Assembly: GCA_947491755.1 (NCBI GenBank)
Contig: CANLKV010000003.1
Location: 124,001 to 188,000 of the forward strand
DNA length: 64,000 nucleotides
Reading direction: 5' to 3'
Source: an uncultured Nonlabens sp.
GTDB taxonomy: Bacteria > Bacteroidota > Bacteroidia > Flavobacteriales > Flavobacteriaceae
The position numbers were made by a program, and so were the translations under genes. A model generated the notes under the pieces. It made no database searches, had not been told where the DNA came from, and saw nothing but the letters and a program-made list of their open reading frames with translations. Numbering within the stretch: the first letter of the stretch is position 1; each line of letters starts with the position of its first letter. Of the stretch, positions 29,467 through 35,830 are shown piece by piece.

Positions 29467-31521
29467 CTAGTAATTTAACACCTCTTCAATCTTTGCCTTT
29501 ACTTTCGCTGTACTAGGAATCATGGTTTGTTCCAGCGTACTATTTAACGGAATCGCTGGCATATTCTCACTACCTATCAGCATGACTGGTGCGTCCAGAT
29601 GTTTAAAACATTCTTCCTGTATGCGACCTTGTAATCCACGAGAAAAACCATTATCACTAGGCTCTTCTGTTACGATTAAACATTTACCACACTTTTTTAC
29701 ACTAGTAAAAACCGTATCATAATCCAGCGGATGTAGCGTTCTTAAATCCACTACCTCTACTCTATCCTGAACACCTAACTGCTCTGTTGCATTCATTGCC
29801 CAATGGACTCCCATTCCATAAGTGATGATGGATAGCGTTTCTTCTTCCTCTTTTTTCCAGATTTCTTGCAACACCCATGCTTTACCAAATGGCAATACAT
29901 AATCCTCACTAGGCTCTATGCTGGTAGCACCTTTAGTTCCAGGTACTTTTGACCAGTATAATCCTTTATGCTCAAATATAACCACTGGATTAGGATCATA
30001 ATACGCCGCTTTCATTAGTCCTTTTAAATCGGCACCATTGGAAGGATAGGCAATTTTTAACCCACGTATGTTAGTCACCACACTTTCTACACTGGATGAG
30101 TGGTAAGGTCCACCGCTACCGTATGCGCCTATCGGAACTCGTAAAATCATAGACACAGGCCATTTTCCGTTACTTAAATAACAAGAGCGAGAAACCTCTG
30201 TAAACAACTGGTTCAATCCTGGCCAGATGTAATCTGCAAATTGCACCTCAACAATAGGTTTAAGACCTATTGCGCTCATACCGACTGTGCTTCCTATGAT
30301 AAAGGCCTCTTGGATAGGCGTGTTGAATACTCGATTGTCGCCAAATTTCTGCGCCAGTGTAGCCGCCTCTCTAAACACGCCACCTAACCGGCCACCTACA
30401 TCCTGACCGTAGAGTAAACATTCTGGATGCTTGCGCATCAATTCTTCTATGGCAAATAATGCACAGTCCACCATCACGACCTTCTCTGCTCCTTCTGGTG
30501 ATCGCTCGCCTACTTCTTCCGTTATCGGTGTAGGTGCAAAATCGTGTGTGAATAAATCCTGCGGTTCTGGGTCTGGTTGTTGCAATGCTAGGTTCAGATG
30601 TTCTTTAACTTCCGCTTTCGCGAAAGCGTCATAACCATCTACATCCTGCTCACTAAAACCATTTTCTAATAACAACTGTCGCATCCTAGGATACGGATCG
30701 CGGGTTCTCGCCTCTTCCAGATCATCACGGTAAAACTCCATACGCACGCCACTGGTGTGATGATTAAGCAGTGGTACTCTAGCGTGCACCACAAAAGGCC
30801 TGCGCTCTGTCCTTATCTTCCCAATCACCTGGTTTAAGATGTTGTAGCTTTCCTCAAAATCGGTTCCATCTATGGATATGGCTTCTAGACCGTGGAAACC
30901 TGCAGCATACTCAGCAGCATTCTGGGCTCTAGTTTCTGCCTCATTTGCACTAATGTCCCAGCCGTTATCCTGAACTAGATATAATATAGGCAACTGCTTA
31001 AGTGCTGCCATTTGCCATGCCTCGGCAATTTCACCTTCGGTAACACTGGCATCGCCTAAACTGCATACTACGATGGGTAATTCTGAATTCTGAATTCTAA
31101 ATTCTGAATTCATGGATTCCATATAATGCATCCCAAGCGCGACCCCAGTCGCCGGAATCGCCTGCATTCCTGTGGCGCTGGATTGATGTGGAATTTTAGG
31201 TTTATCATCATCGCGCAATGACGGATGTGAATAATACGTACGTCCACCAGAAAAAGGATCATCCTTTTTTGCCAGTAATTGCAACATTAAATCATACGGC
31301 TTCATACCTATAGCCAGCAGCATGGCGTCATCACGGTAGTAAGGGAAGGCATAATCTTGTGGCTGCAATTGCATCCCAATAGCAGTTTGTATCACCTCAT
31401 GACCGCGACTTGTGGCATGTACATATTTTGAAACCAGTTTAAAATTCTCCTCATAGTGTTCTGCCATTGCTTTGGCCGTTGTGAGGTTTTTATATGCTTG
31501 TTTTAATTTCCCTTTTTCCAT
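29467..31521 (-). CDS. Branched-chain 2-oxoacid dehydrogenase E1, alpha-beta fusion
   Basis: About 684 residues combining both E1 subunits. The alpha half carries the thiamine-diphosphate motif (GDASVTEGEIAEAWQMA..., QDNGWDIS). The beta half (YGQDVGGRLGGVFREA, GLKPIVEVQFADYIWP, VEVVDLRTLHPLD) resembles BkdB. It decarboxylates 2-oxo acids of Val/Leu/Ile onto E2 lipoyl arms. The longer start at 31548 falls in a hairpin repeat, so the ATG at 31521 is preferred. A heptamer array is read in frame, and a palindrome gives AFAKA near the alpha C-terminus. Confidence 0.92.
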   Translation of the reverse strand: MEKGKLKQAYKNLTTAKAMAEHYEENFKLVSKYVHATSRGHEVIQTAIGMQLQPQDYAFPYYRDDAMLLAIGMKPYDLMLQLLAKKDDPFSGGRTYYSHPSLRDDDKPKIPHQSSATGMQAIPATGVALGMHYMESMNSEFRIQNSELPIVVCSLGDASVTEGEIAEAWQMAALKQLPILYLVQDNGWDISANEAETRAQNAAEYAAGFHGLEAISIDGTDFEESYNILNQVIGKIRTERRPFVVHARVPLLNHHTSGVRMEFYRDDLEEARTRDPYPRMRQLLLENGFSEQDVDGYDAFAKAEVKEHLNLALQQPDPEPQDLFTHDFAPTPITEEVGERSPEGAEKVVMVDCALFAIEELMRKHPECLLYGQDVGGRLGGVFREAATLAQKFGDNRVFNTPIQEAFIIGSTVGMSAIGLKPIVEVQFADYIWPGLNQLFTEVSRSCYLSNGKWPVSMILRVPIGAYGSGGPYHSSSVESVVTNIRGLKIAYPSNGADLKGLMKAAYYDPNPVVIFEHKGLYWSKVPGTKGATSIEPSEDYVLPFGKAWVLQEIWKKEEEETLSIITYGMGVHWAMNATEQLGVQDRVEVVDLRTLHPLDYDTVFTSVKKCGKCLIVTEEPSDNGFSRGLQGRIQEECFKHLDAPVMLIGSENMPAIPLNSTLEQTMIPSTAKVKAKIEEVLNY
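30613..30628. repeat. 16-bp palindrome, copy 6 (in E1)
   Basis: Perfect copy read as AFAKA (in GYDAFAKAEVKE), between the alpha and beta parts. Confidence 0.9.
31079..31111. repeat. Heptamer array AATTCTG x4.7 inside the E1 gene
   Basis: 33 bp of a 7-bp repeat (third unit ends in A). The exact 33 bp equals 11 codons, so the frame is kept. It encodes NSEFRIQNSE between the conserved ESM and LPIVVCSLGDAS, and looks like an insertion. Confidence 0.85.
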
Positions 31522-31539
31522 AAATTCTTGCAATCTGAA

Positions 31540-31559
31540 TTTCCGCACTTACTGCGAAA
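31540..31559. repeat. Hairpin repeat at the left edge of the GIY-YIG remnant
   Basis: TTTCCGCA/TGCGAAA with loop CTTAC and one bulge. A related perfect hairpin lies on the far side of the same remnant. Confidence 0.6.
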
Positions 31560-31585
31560 TCTGACATTACTATCTCTTTAAAATC

Positions 31586-31902
31586 TTAATAATCGCCCTC
31601 TTCCCACCAACCTTCTGATAAGTCCAACCAGTAAGGATTTTCCTTTTCGATGAGGTCTATCTTCCACTGACGCTTCCACTTTTTTAGTTTTTTCTCTCTT
31701 GCCTTCGCATCTTGAAACATTGGTACTCTTCAAAATAAACCAATCTTTTAGTTTGATATCTTTTTGAAAAGGCTTTCTTATATTTTTCTTCCTTGTACGG
31801 TTTTGTCCTGTGTTTTATATCATCTGTCATACTTAGATATAAAACACCATCTTTCTTGTTAGAAAGTAGATAATCGTAGTATTTATGCTCATAAGTAGCC
31901 AT
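31586..31902 (-). pseudogene. GIY-YIG nuclease gene, frameshifted
   Basis: The first part (MATYEHKYYDYLLSNKKD..., KRYQTKRLVYFEEYQ) matches the start of small GIY-YIG nucleases, but YIG has become YLS. The frame then breaks, and another frame continues with FQDAKAREKKLKKWKRQW and ends NPYWLDLSEGWWEEGDY. This is the usual second half (REKxLKKWKR) of the family. A one-base loss after EEYQ explains it. It sits between E1 and E2 of one operon and is flanked by hairpins. Confidence 0.85.
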
Positions 31903-31918
31903 ACGAGGCGACAAAAGA

Positions 31919-31937
31919 TTCCGCATCAAGTGCGGAA
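31919..31937. repeat. Hairpin repeat at the right edge of the GIY-YIG remnant
   Basis: TTCCGCA TCAAG TGCGGAA, a perfect 7-bp stem, 17 bp from the start of the remnant and related to the hairpin at 31540. Confidence 0.6.
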
Positions 31938-31946
31938 AAACATGTT

Positions 31947-33281
31947 TTAAAATTCTATTGAAGGAATTTGTCCCAAATTATCTGCAACCTGCTTTAAAAA
32001 GCTACCGCCTAGATATCCGTCAACTATCCTATGATCAAAAGAAAGGGATAACATCATCATACTGCGTATCTCGATTCTATCTTCTCCATCTTTAGTTATA
32101 ACTTCAGCACGCTTTTTAATGATACCTGTGGCTAGTATAGCTGCTTCTGGCTGGTTGATGATAGGTGTTCCCATAAGTGACCCAAAGGTTCCCACATTGC
32201 TTATTGTAAATGTGCCTCCTTTAATATCATCGCCACCCAGTTTGTTTTCTCGAGCCAGGGAAGCCAGTCTATTGACATCTGCTGCGAGTTCTGGTAGTGA
32301 TTTTTGATCGGCGTTTTTAACTACTGGTACAATTAAATTACCGGTAGGCAGTGCAGTGGCCATTCCCACATTAATGTCCTCTTTTACGATGATATTCTTG
32401 CCATCTAGACTTGAGTTGATCATCGGATATTTTTTAATAGCATCGGCTACGGCTTTTACAAATAGTGGTGTAAAAGTGAGTTTGCTGCCGTGTTTTTCTA
32501 GAAATTCTTGTTTTACGCTTTCGCGAAAGCGTACTAAATCAGTCAAATCTGCTTCTACATAAGCCGTGACGTGTGGACTGGTATGCTTACTATACACCAT
32601 GTGATCTGCAATCATGCTGCGCATGCGATCCATCTCTACAATGCGGCCCTTGCCTTTGTCCAGATTTAATTGTGGAATGCGATATGCTGTAGGATCTGGC
32701 TCATTGCTTACGGCTTGTGCAAACTGGAATGGGCGCCCATCATTTAGATAATTGATCACATCACTTTTACGCAGTCTACCATCTTTTCCAGTAGGCGTGA
32801 TAAGAGCTAACTCTTCAAACGAAATGTGATTCTTTCTAGCTATAGACTCGATAAGCGGACTTACGAATATATCCTGATTGATAAACGAAGTGCTGGTTGC
32901 ACTAATATTTCTTTTACCCTTTCTATCAATACTTTCAGGTTTTTTTGCCGCATTTTTTGGAACCGTTTCAAGACCTGCAGGTTTTTTAATCTGTTGATGA
33001 TCCTCTTGTGGTGAGATGCGATCTACAGCCTTACTATCCCTTGCTTCGATTTGTGCCACAACACTACCTATGGCAACGACATCCCCAGCCGTAACAAGTT
33101 GTTTGATCAAAACACCATCAAATGGTGCTGGCACTTCATTATCCACTTTGTCGGTCCCAACCTCGACCAGAATATCACCTTCAGCAAATGAGGCCCCTTC
33201 ATCAACAATCCAGTTCAAAATAGTACCCTCGGTAATGCTTTCTCCCATTTTGGGCAGCACAAAATCTATTGTTTTTGACAT
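31947..33281 (-). CDS. Branched-chain 2-oxoacid dehydrogenase E2 (dihydrolipoyl acyltransferase)
   Basis: 444 residues. Lipoyl domain at ~5-80 with lipoyl-lysine in EVGTDKVDNEVPAPF, a linker, a peripheral-subunit-binding domain (SPLIESIARKNHIS..., GKDGRLRKSDV), and the catalytic acyltransferase core ending SFDHRIVDGYLGGSF. It receives acyl groups from E1 and makes acyl-CoA. A perfect palindrome (32516-32531) is read as RFRES. Its -7 promoter box ends 4 nt before the ATG. Confidence 0.95.
   Translation of the reverse strand: MSKTIDFVLPKMGESITEGTILNWIVDEGASFAEGDILVEVGTDKVDNEVPAPFDGVLIKQLVTAGDVVAIGSVVAQIEARDSKAVDRISPQEDHQQIKKPAGLETVPKNAAKKPESIDRKGKRNISATSTSFINQDIFVSPLIESIARKNHISFEELALITPTGKDGRLRKSDVINYLNDGRPFQFAQAVSNEPDPTAYRIPQLNLDKGKGRIVEMDRMRSMIADHMVYSKHTSPHVTAYVEADLTDLVRFRESVKQEFLEKHGSKLTFTPLFVKAVADAIKKYPMINSSLDGKNIIVKEDINVGMATALPTGNLIVPVVKNADQKSLPELAADVNRLASLARENKLGGDDIKGGTFTISNVGTFGSLMGTPIINQPEAAILATGIIKKRAEVITKDGEDRIEIRSMMMLSLSFDHRIVDGYLGGSFLKQVADNLGQIPSIEF
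32516..32531. repeat. 16-bp palindrome, copy 7 (in E2)
   Basis: Perfect copy read as RFRES within TDLVRFRESVKQ. Confidence 0.9.
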
Positions 33282-33285
33282 GCTG

Positions 33286-33293
33286 CAAATTTA
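33286..33293 (-). promoter_or_regulatory. -7 promoter element of the E2 gene
   Basis: TAAATTTG on the minus strand, ending 4 nt before the ATG. This suggests a leaderless E2-E1-OsmC transcript. Confidence 0.45.
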
Positions 33294-33334
33294 CGAAACG
33301 AACACTTGTTAGTTAATGAAAGTCGATATGATTT

Positions 33335-33350
33335 CGCTTTCGCGAAAGCG
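33335..33350. repeat. 16-bp palindrome, copy 8 (between paaY and E2)
   Basis: Perfect copy in the 154-bp gap, 54 bp upstream of the E2 start. Confidence 0.9.
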
Positions 33351-33435
33351 AAATAACGCAAACAATTCTACCATCTAGGAATTTGAATTAAGCACCAAAT
33401 ACCAGCGCTCAACTATTATTTACGACCCACGGTGG

Positions 33436-34038
33436 TCATGATTGTGATTTCATCTCATTCAAGGTTTTGTAAAAATCTTCTTGAACTGGTCTATTATCAG
33501 GAATCTCTCTAAGCGGCTCCACTTCTCGCATCGTGGCATGGCAATCAGCTGGCAACTGCTGGTACAATTTAGTTCCGGCTGTTTTCCATGCTATCATCTT
33601 ATCGCTAACTTCTTTAATTTTTTTAGCAGGATTTCCTACGATTAAAGAGCGTGGTTCAAAGACCGCTTCGGCTTTTACAAATGCCATGGCACCTACAATG
33701 CACTCATCACCTATCACGGCATCATCCATAATCACGCTATTCATTCCTATCATGCAGTTTCGACCTAGATTTGCTCCGTGTATGATAGCACCGTGACCTA
33801 CATGAGCAGCTTCTTTAAGCGTAATGCTTTTCCCAGGAAACATGTGTACGGTGCAATTTTCCTGTACGTTCACACCATCTTCTAATATAATCTCGCCCCA
33901 GTCACCGCGTATCACTGCGCTAGGACCTACATAACAATTTTTACCAATTATAACATTGCCTATGACAGTTGCCCGTGGGTGGATAAAACTGGTCTCGTGA
34001 ATTACTGGGATGTGGGCTTTAAAAGAATATATGGGCAT
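33436..34038 (-). CDS. paaY: Gamma-carbonic anhydrase/PaaY-type hexapeptide-repeat protein
   Basis: 200 residues of left-handed beta-helix hexapeptide repeats (IGNVIIGKNCYVGPSAVIRGDWGEIILEDG...), with the histidines HMFPGKS, HVGHGAIIHG that bind metal in gamma-carbonic anhydrases. In paa clusters the family member is PaaY, a thioesterase that removes dead-end CoA esters. The neighbouring enoyl-CoA hydratase and paaZ genes support that reading. Its leader is replaced by the heptamer array ending 8 bp before the ATG. Confidence 0.82.
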   Translation of the reverse strand: MPIYSFKAHIPVIHETSFIHPRATVIGNVIIGKNCYVGPSAVIRGDWGEIILEDGVNVQENCTVHMFPGKSITLKEAAHVGHGAIIHGANLGRNCMIGMNSVIMDDAVIGDECIVGAMAFVKAEAVFEPRSLIVGNPAKKIKEVSDKMIAWKTAGTKLYQQLPADCHATMREVEPLREIPDNRPVQEDFYKTLNEMKSQS

Positions 34039-34045
34039 GCGGTCT

Positions 34046-34122
34046 GGTTAGTGGTTAGTGGTTAGTGGTTAGTGGTTAGTGGTTAGTGGTTAGTGGTTAG
34101 TGGTTAGTGGTTAGTGGTTAGT
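34046..34122. repeat. Heptamer tandem array GGTTAGT, 11 copies
   Basis: 77 bp of a perfect 7-bp repeat between the paaY start (8 bp away) and the 3' end of the four-helix-bundle gene (4 bp away). On the paaY strand the unit reads ACTAACC. Identical units suggest recent slippage, so copy number should vary between isolates. Confidence 0.97.
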
Positions 34123-34126
34123 GAAT

Positions 34127-34495
34127 TTACTTTTTCTGTGACAAATGCCTAATTAAAGAAGTAATCATTTTGTACAACTCTTCTAAAGCAACTCTGTGTT
34201 TTTCATTAGTGTCATCGTTAATATAATTTCTGAGCTTGGCCTTAGTGATAATTGCGACACATTCATGCGCACTATCTCCAGACATACCTAGATATCTTGT
34301 GAAGTTTTTATCAGAACTTGAAGATCCTTCAGCTATATTTAAAGCGATACTATCAGCCGCTCTTGCAAATTGCGAAGTAAGTCTATAAATCTCTTTCTGA
34401 GGAAAATCCTCAACGGTATCATTTACTAGTTCGCCATACTCAATAGCTTTAGTATAAACTTTTAAGTCTTCAAATCGAAAATGCACTTTGGACAC
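34127..34495 (-). CDS. Four helix bundle protein (23S rRNA-IVP/S23 family)
   Basis: 122 residues, matching the family described as four helix bundle proteins (TIGR02436/PF05635): FRFEDLKVYTKAIEYGELV, the IYRLTSQFARAADSIALNIAEGSSS core, and ARYLGMSGDSA-like F/YLGMSGDSAHE. The family was first found inside 23S rRNA intervening sequences and also includes Avd of diversity-generating retroelements. Here there is no 23S gene, no reverse transcriptase and no target gene. It is a stand-alone gene whose 3' end abuts the heptamer array. Function unknown. Confidence 0.9.
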   Translation of the reverse strand: MSKVHFRFEDLKVYTKAIEYGELVNDTVEDFPQKEIYRLTSQFARAADSIALNIAEGSSSSDKNFTRYLGMSGDSAHECVAIITKAKLRNYINDDTNEKHRVALEELYKMITSLIRHLSQKK

Positions 34496-34563
34496 GATAT
34501 CTAATTTAAATCTATATGATGTAGCTTTTACGAGCTAACCTCTACTAACTATTACCTACTGAC

Positions 34564-35328
34564 TTACTTGAACCGCTTCAATGTCTCTTTTGTAAACTCA
34601 CTCAACACCAATCTACCAGAAATTTTTGCACGCTCGATCAATAGATCATCCCAGTCATCACAACCTGCCCAGAACATCTTTTTCATCTCTGCCATAGCAT
34701 CTGGATTATAAGTGGCTAGATGCGCTGCAAATTTCTGAACAGCTTCATCCATTGTTTCTGTACTGTCATAAATCGCTGCAAATAGGCCGTTGTCTTTTGC
34801 CCATTGTGGTGAATAAAACTCATTAGCATTAATGGCTATCTGGCTCATTCCGGTTAATCCCAACTTGCGCTGCACGGCAGGACCAACTACAAATGGACCT
34901 ATACCTATATTGAGCTCGCTAAGTTTAATACTGGCAAATTGTGTAGCAAAGCAATAATCTGTTGCTGCGGCTACTCCTACACCACCACCTACTGTTTTTC
35001 CTTGTATGCGACCTAAAATAAACTTAGGACACTTGCGCATGGCGTTGATCACATTTGCAAAACCGCTGAAGAATTGCAGTCCGGTTTCTTCATCATTTAT
35101 AGCTACCAGTTCTTTAAAACTAGCGCCAGCACAAAACGTGCGATCACCACCAGATTTAAGGATGATAATTTTTGTAGCATCGTCATTACCAGCGTCTGTA
35201 ATCGCTTGAGCTAGATTTGCGAGTACATCACTAGGTAGCGAGTTGTGCGCTGGGTGAAAAAACTCTATGGTTGTTACTTGATTTTCTGTGGTTGTTTTTA
35301 CGTAGGGTTGTGTCATATTAATATGCAT
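34564..35328 (-). CDS. Enoyl-CoA hydratase/isomerase family protein
   Basis: 254 residues of the crotonase fold, with the oxyanion-hole segments CAGASFKEL and GRIQGKTVGGGVGVAAATDYCFA. The usual second glutamate is replaced in the helix after the glycine-rich loop (IKLSELNIGIGPFVVGPAVQRK). In the paa cluster it may act as a PaaF-like hydratase, but sequence alone does not say which step. Either of two ATGs (35328, 35316) could start it. The cloverleaf repeat begins 12 bp upstream. Confidence 0.85.
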   Translation of the reverse strand: MHINMTQPYVKTTTENQVTTIEFFHPAHNSLPSDVLANLAQAITDAGNDDATKIIILKSGGDRTFCAGASFKELVAINDEETGLQFFSGFANVINAMRKCPKFILGRIQGKTVGGGVGVAAATDYCFATQFASIKLSELNIGIGPFVVGPAVQRKLGLTGMSQIAINANEFYSPQWAKDNGLFAAIYDSTETMDEAVQKFAAHLATYNPDAMAEMKKMFWAGCDDWDDLLIERAKISGRLVLSEFTKETLKRFK

Positions 35329-35340
35329 TAGGGTTGTGAT

Positions 35341-35424
35341 TTAGCGAAGCCGTCCTACGACGGCTTGACATATCCAGCAGCCTTGTGCGTAACGTGTCAA
35401 TGCGCCGAAGGGCGCATTCGCTAA
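35341..35424. repeat. 84-bp cloverleaf-folding repeat element
   Basis: Nested inverted repeats: outer TTAGCGAA/TTCGCTAA (35341-35348, 35417-35424), hairpin GCCGTC/GACGGC with loop CTAC (35349-35364), inner TTGACA/TGTCAA (35365-35370, 35395-35400), hairpin TGCGCC/GGCGCA with loop GAAG (35401-35416). The middle 24 nt (35371-35394) are unpaired. All pairings are perfect. Confidence 0.9.
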
Positions 35425-35759
35425 TCGTTATTCTTAAATTTATCTTTACTTGTTCTATATCCAGTAAAATCCCAGTCTGCTGACAGATCCTTCCAATCTG
35501 GGTTTATACTTTCTATTTAATTGATTTTATAAGCTCGTTTCCATTTTTTAATCAATTTCTCTCGCTTTATAGCTGGTATAGGCTTGTTATGCTTTTCATA
35601 CCAGACCAATGCATCAATGTTATATCTGCCTGTATGAGTCTCGTAAGTTGCATTTTTATGATCAAATGTGCGCTGTCTAATGTCATTAGTCACACCTACA
35701 TAAAACAGTTTGTTTTTAATATGAGCCATAATGTAGGTGTACATGGTTTTCATTTGCAT
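35421..35759 (-). pseudogene. GIY-YIG nuclease gene with an in-frame stop codon
   Basis: The first 80 residues (MYTYIMAHIKNKLFYVGVTNDIRQR..., then AIKREKLIKKWKRAYKIN) match small GIY-YIG nucleases. A TAA (35517-35519) interrupts the frame, and the same frame continues for 31 residues with IESINPDWKDLSADW, the normal family C-terminus. A single T-to-A change of a Leu codon is the simplest explanation. The final stop (35421-35423) lies in the outer arm of the cloverleaf repeat. Both ends are flanked by copies of that repeat. The 80-residue product could still be made. Confidence 0.85.
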
Positions 35760-35770
35760 TTCGTTTCATT

Positions 35771-35818
35771 TTAGCGAAGCCGCTCTACAGCGGCTTGCCG
35801 TCCTGCGACGGCTTGACA
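35771..35818. repeat. Second copy of the repeat's first half, with two hairpins
   Basis: Starts with the same TTAGCGAA (35771-35778), then hairpins GCCGCT/AGCGGC (loop CTAC) and GCCGTC/GACGGC (loop CTGC), then TTGACA. Same orientation as the full copy at 35341. The right half is missing, and the PaaZ stop follows 12 bp on. Confidence 0.85.
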
Positions 35819-35830
35819 TCTTGAAGCGGC

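Noticed and set aside
34046-34122. A CRISPR-like or telomere-like array
   Set aside because: The units are 7 bp with no spacers and no cas genes nearby. It is a simple tandem repeat.
34127-34495. A diversity-generating retroelement, because PF05635 includes Avd
   Set aside because: No reverse transcriptase, template repeat or variable target gene is visible within the window.
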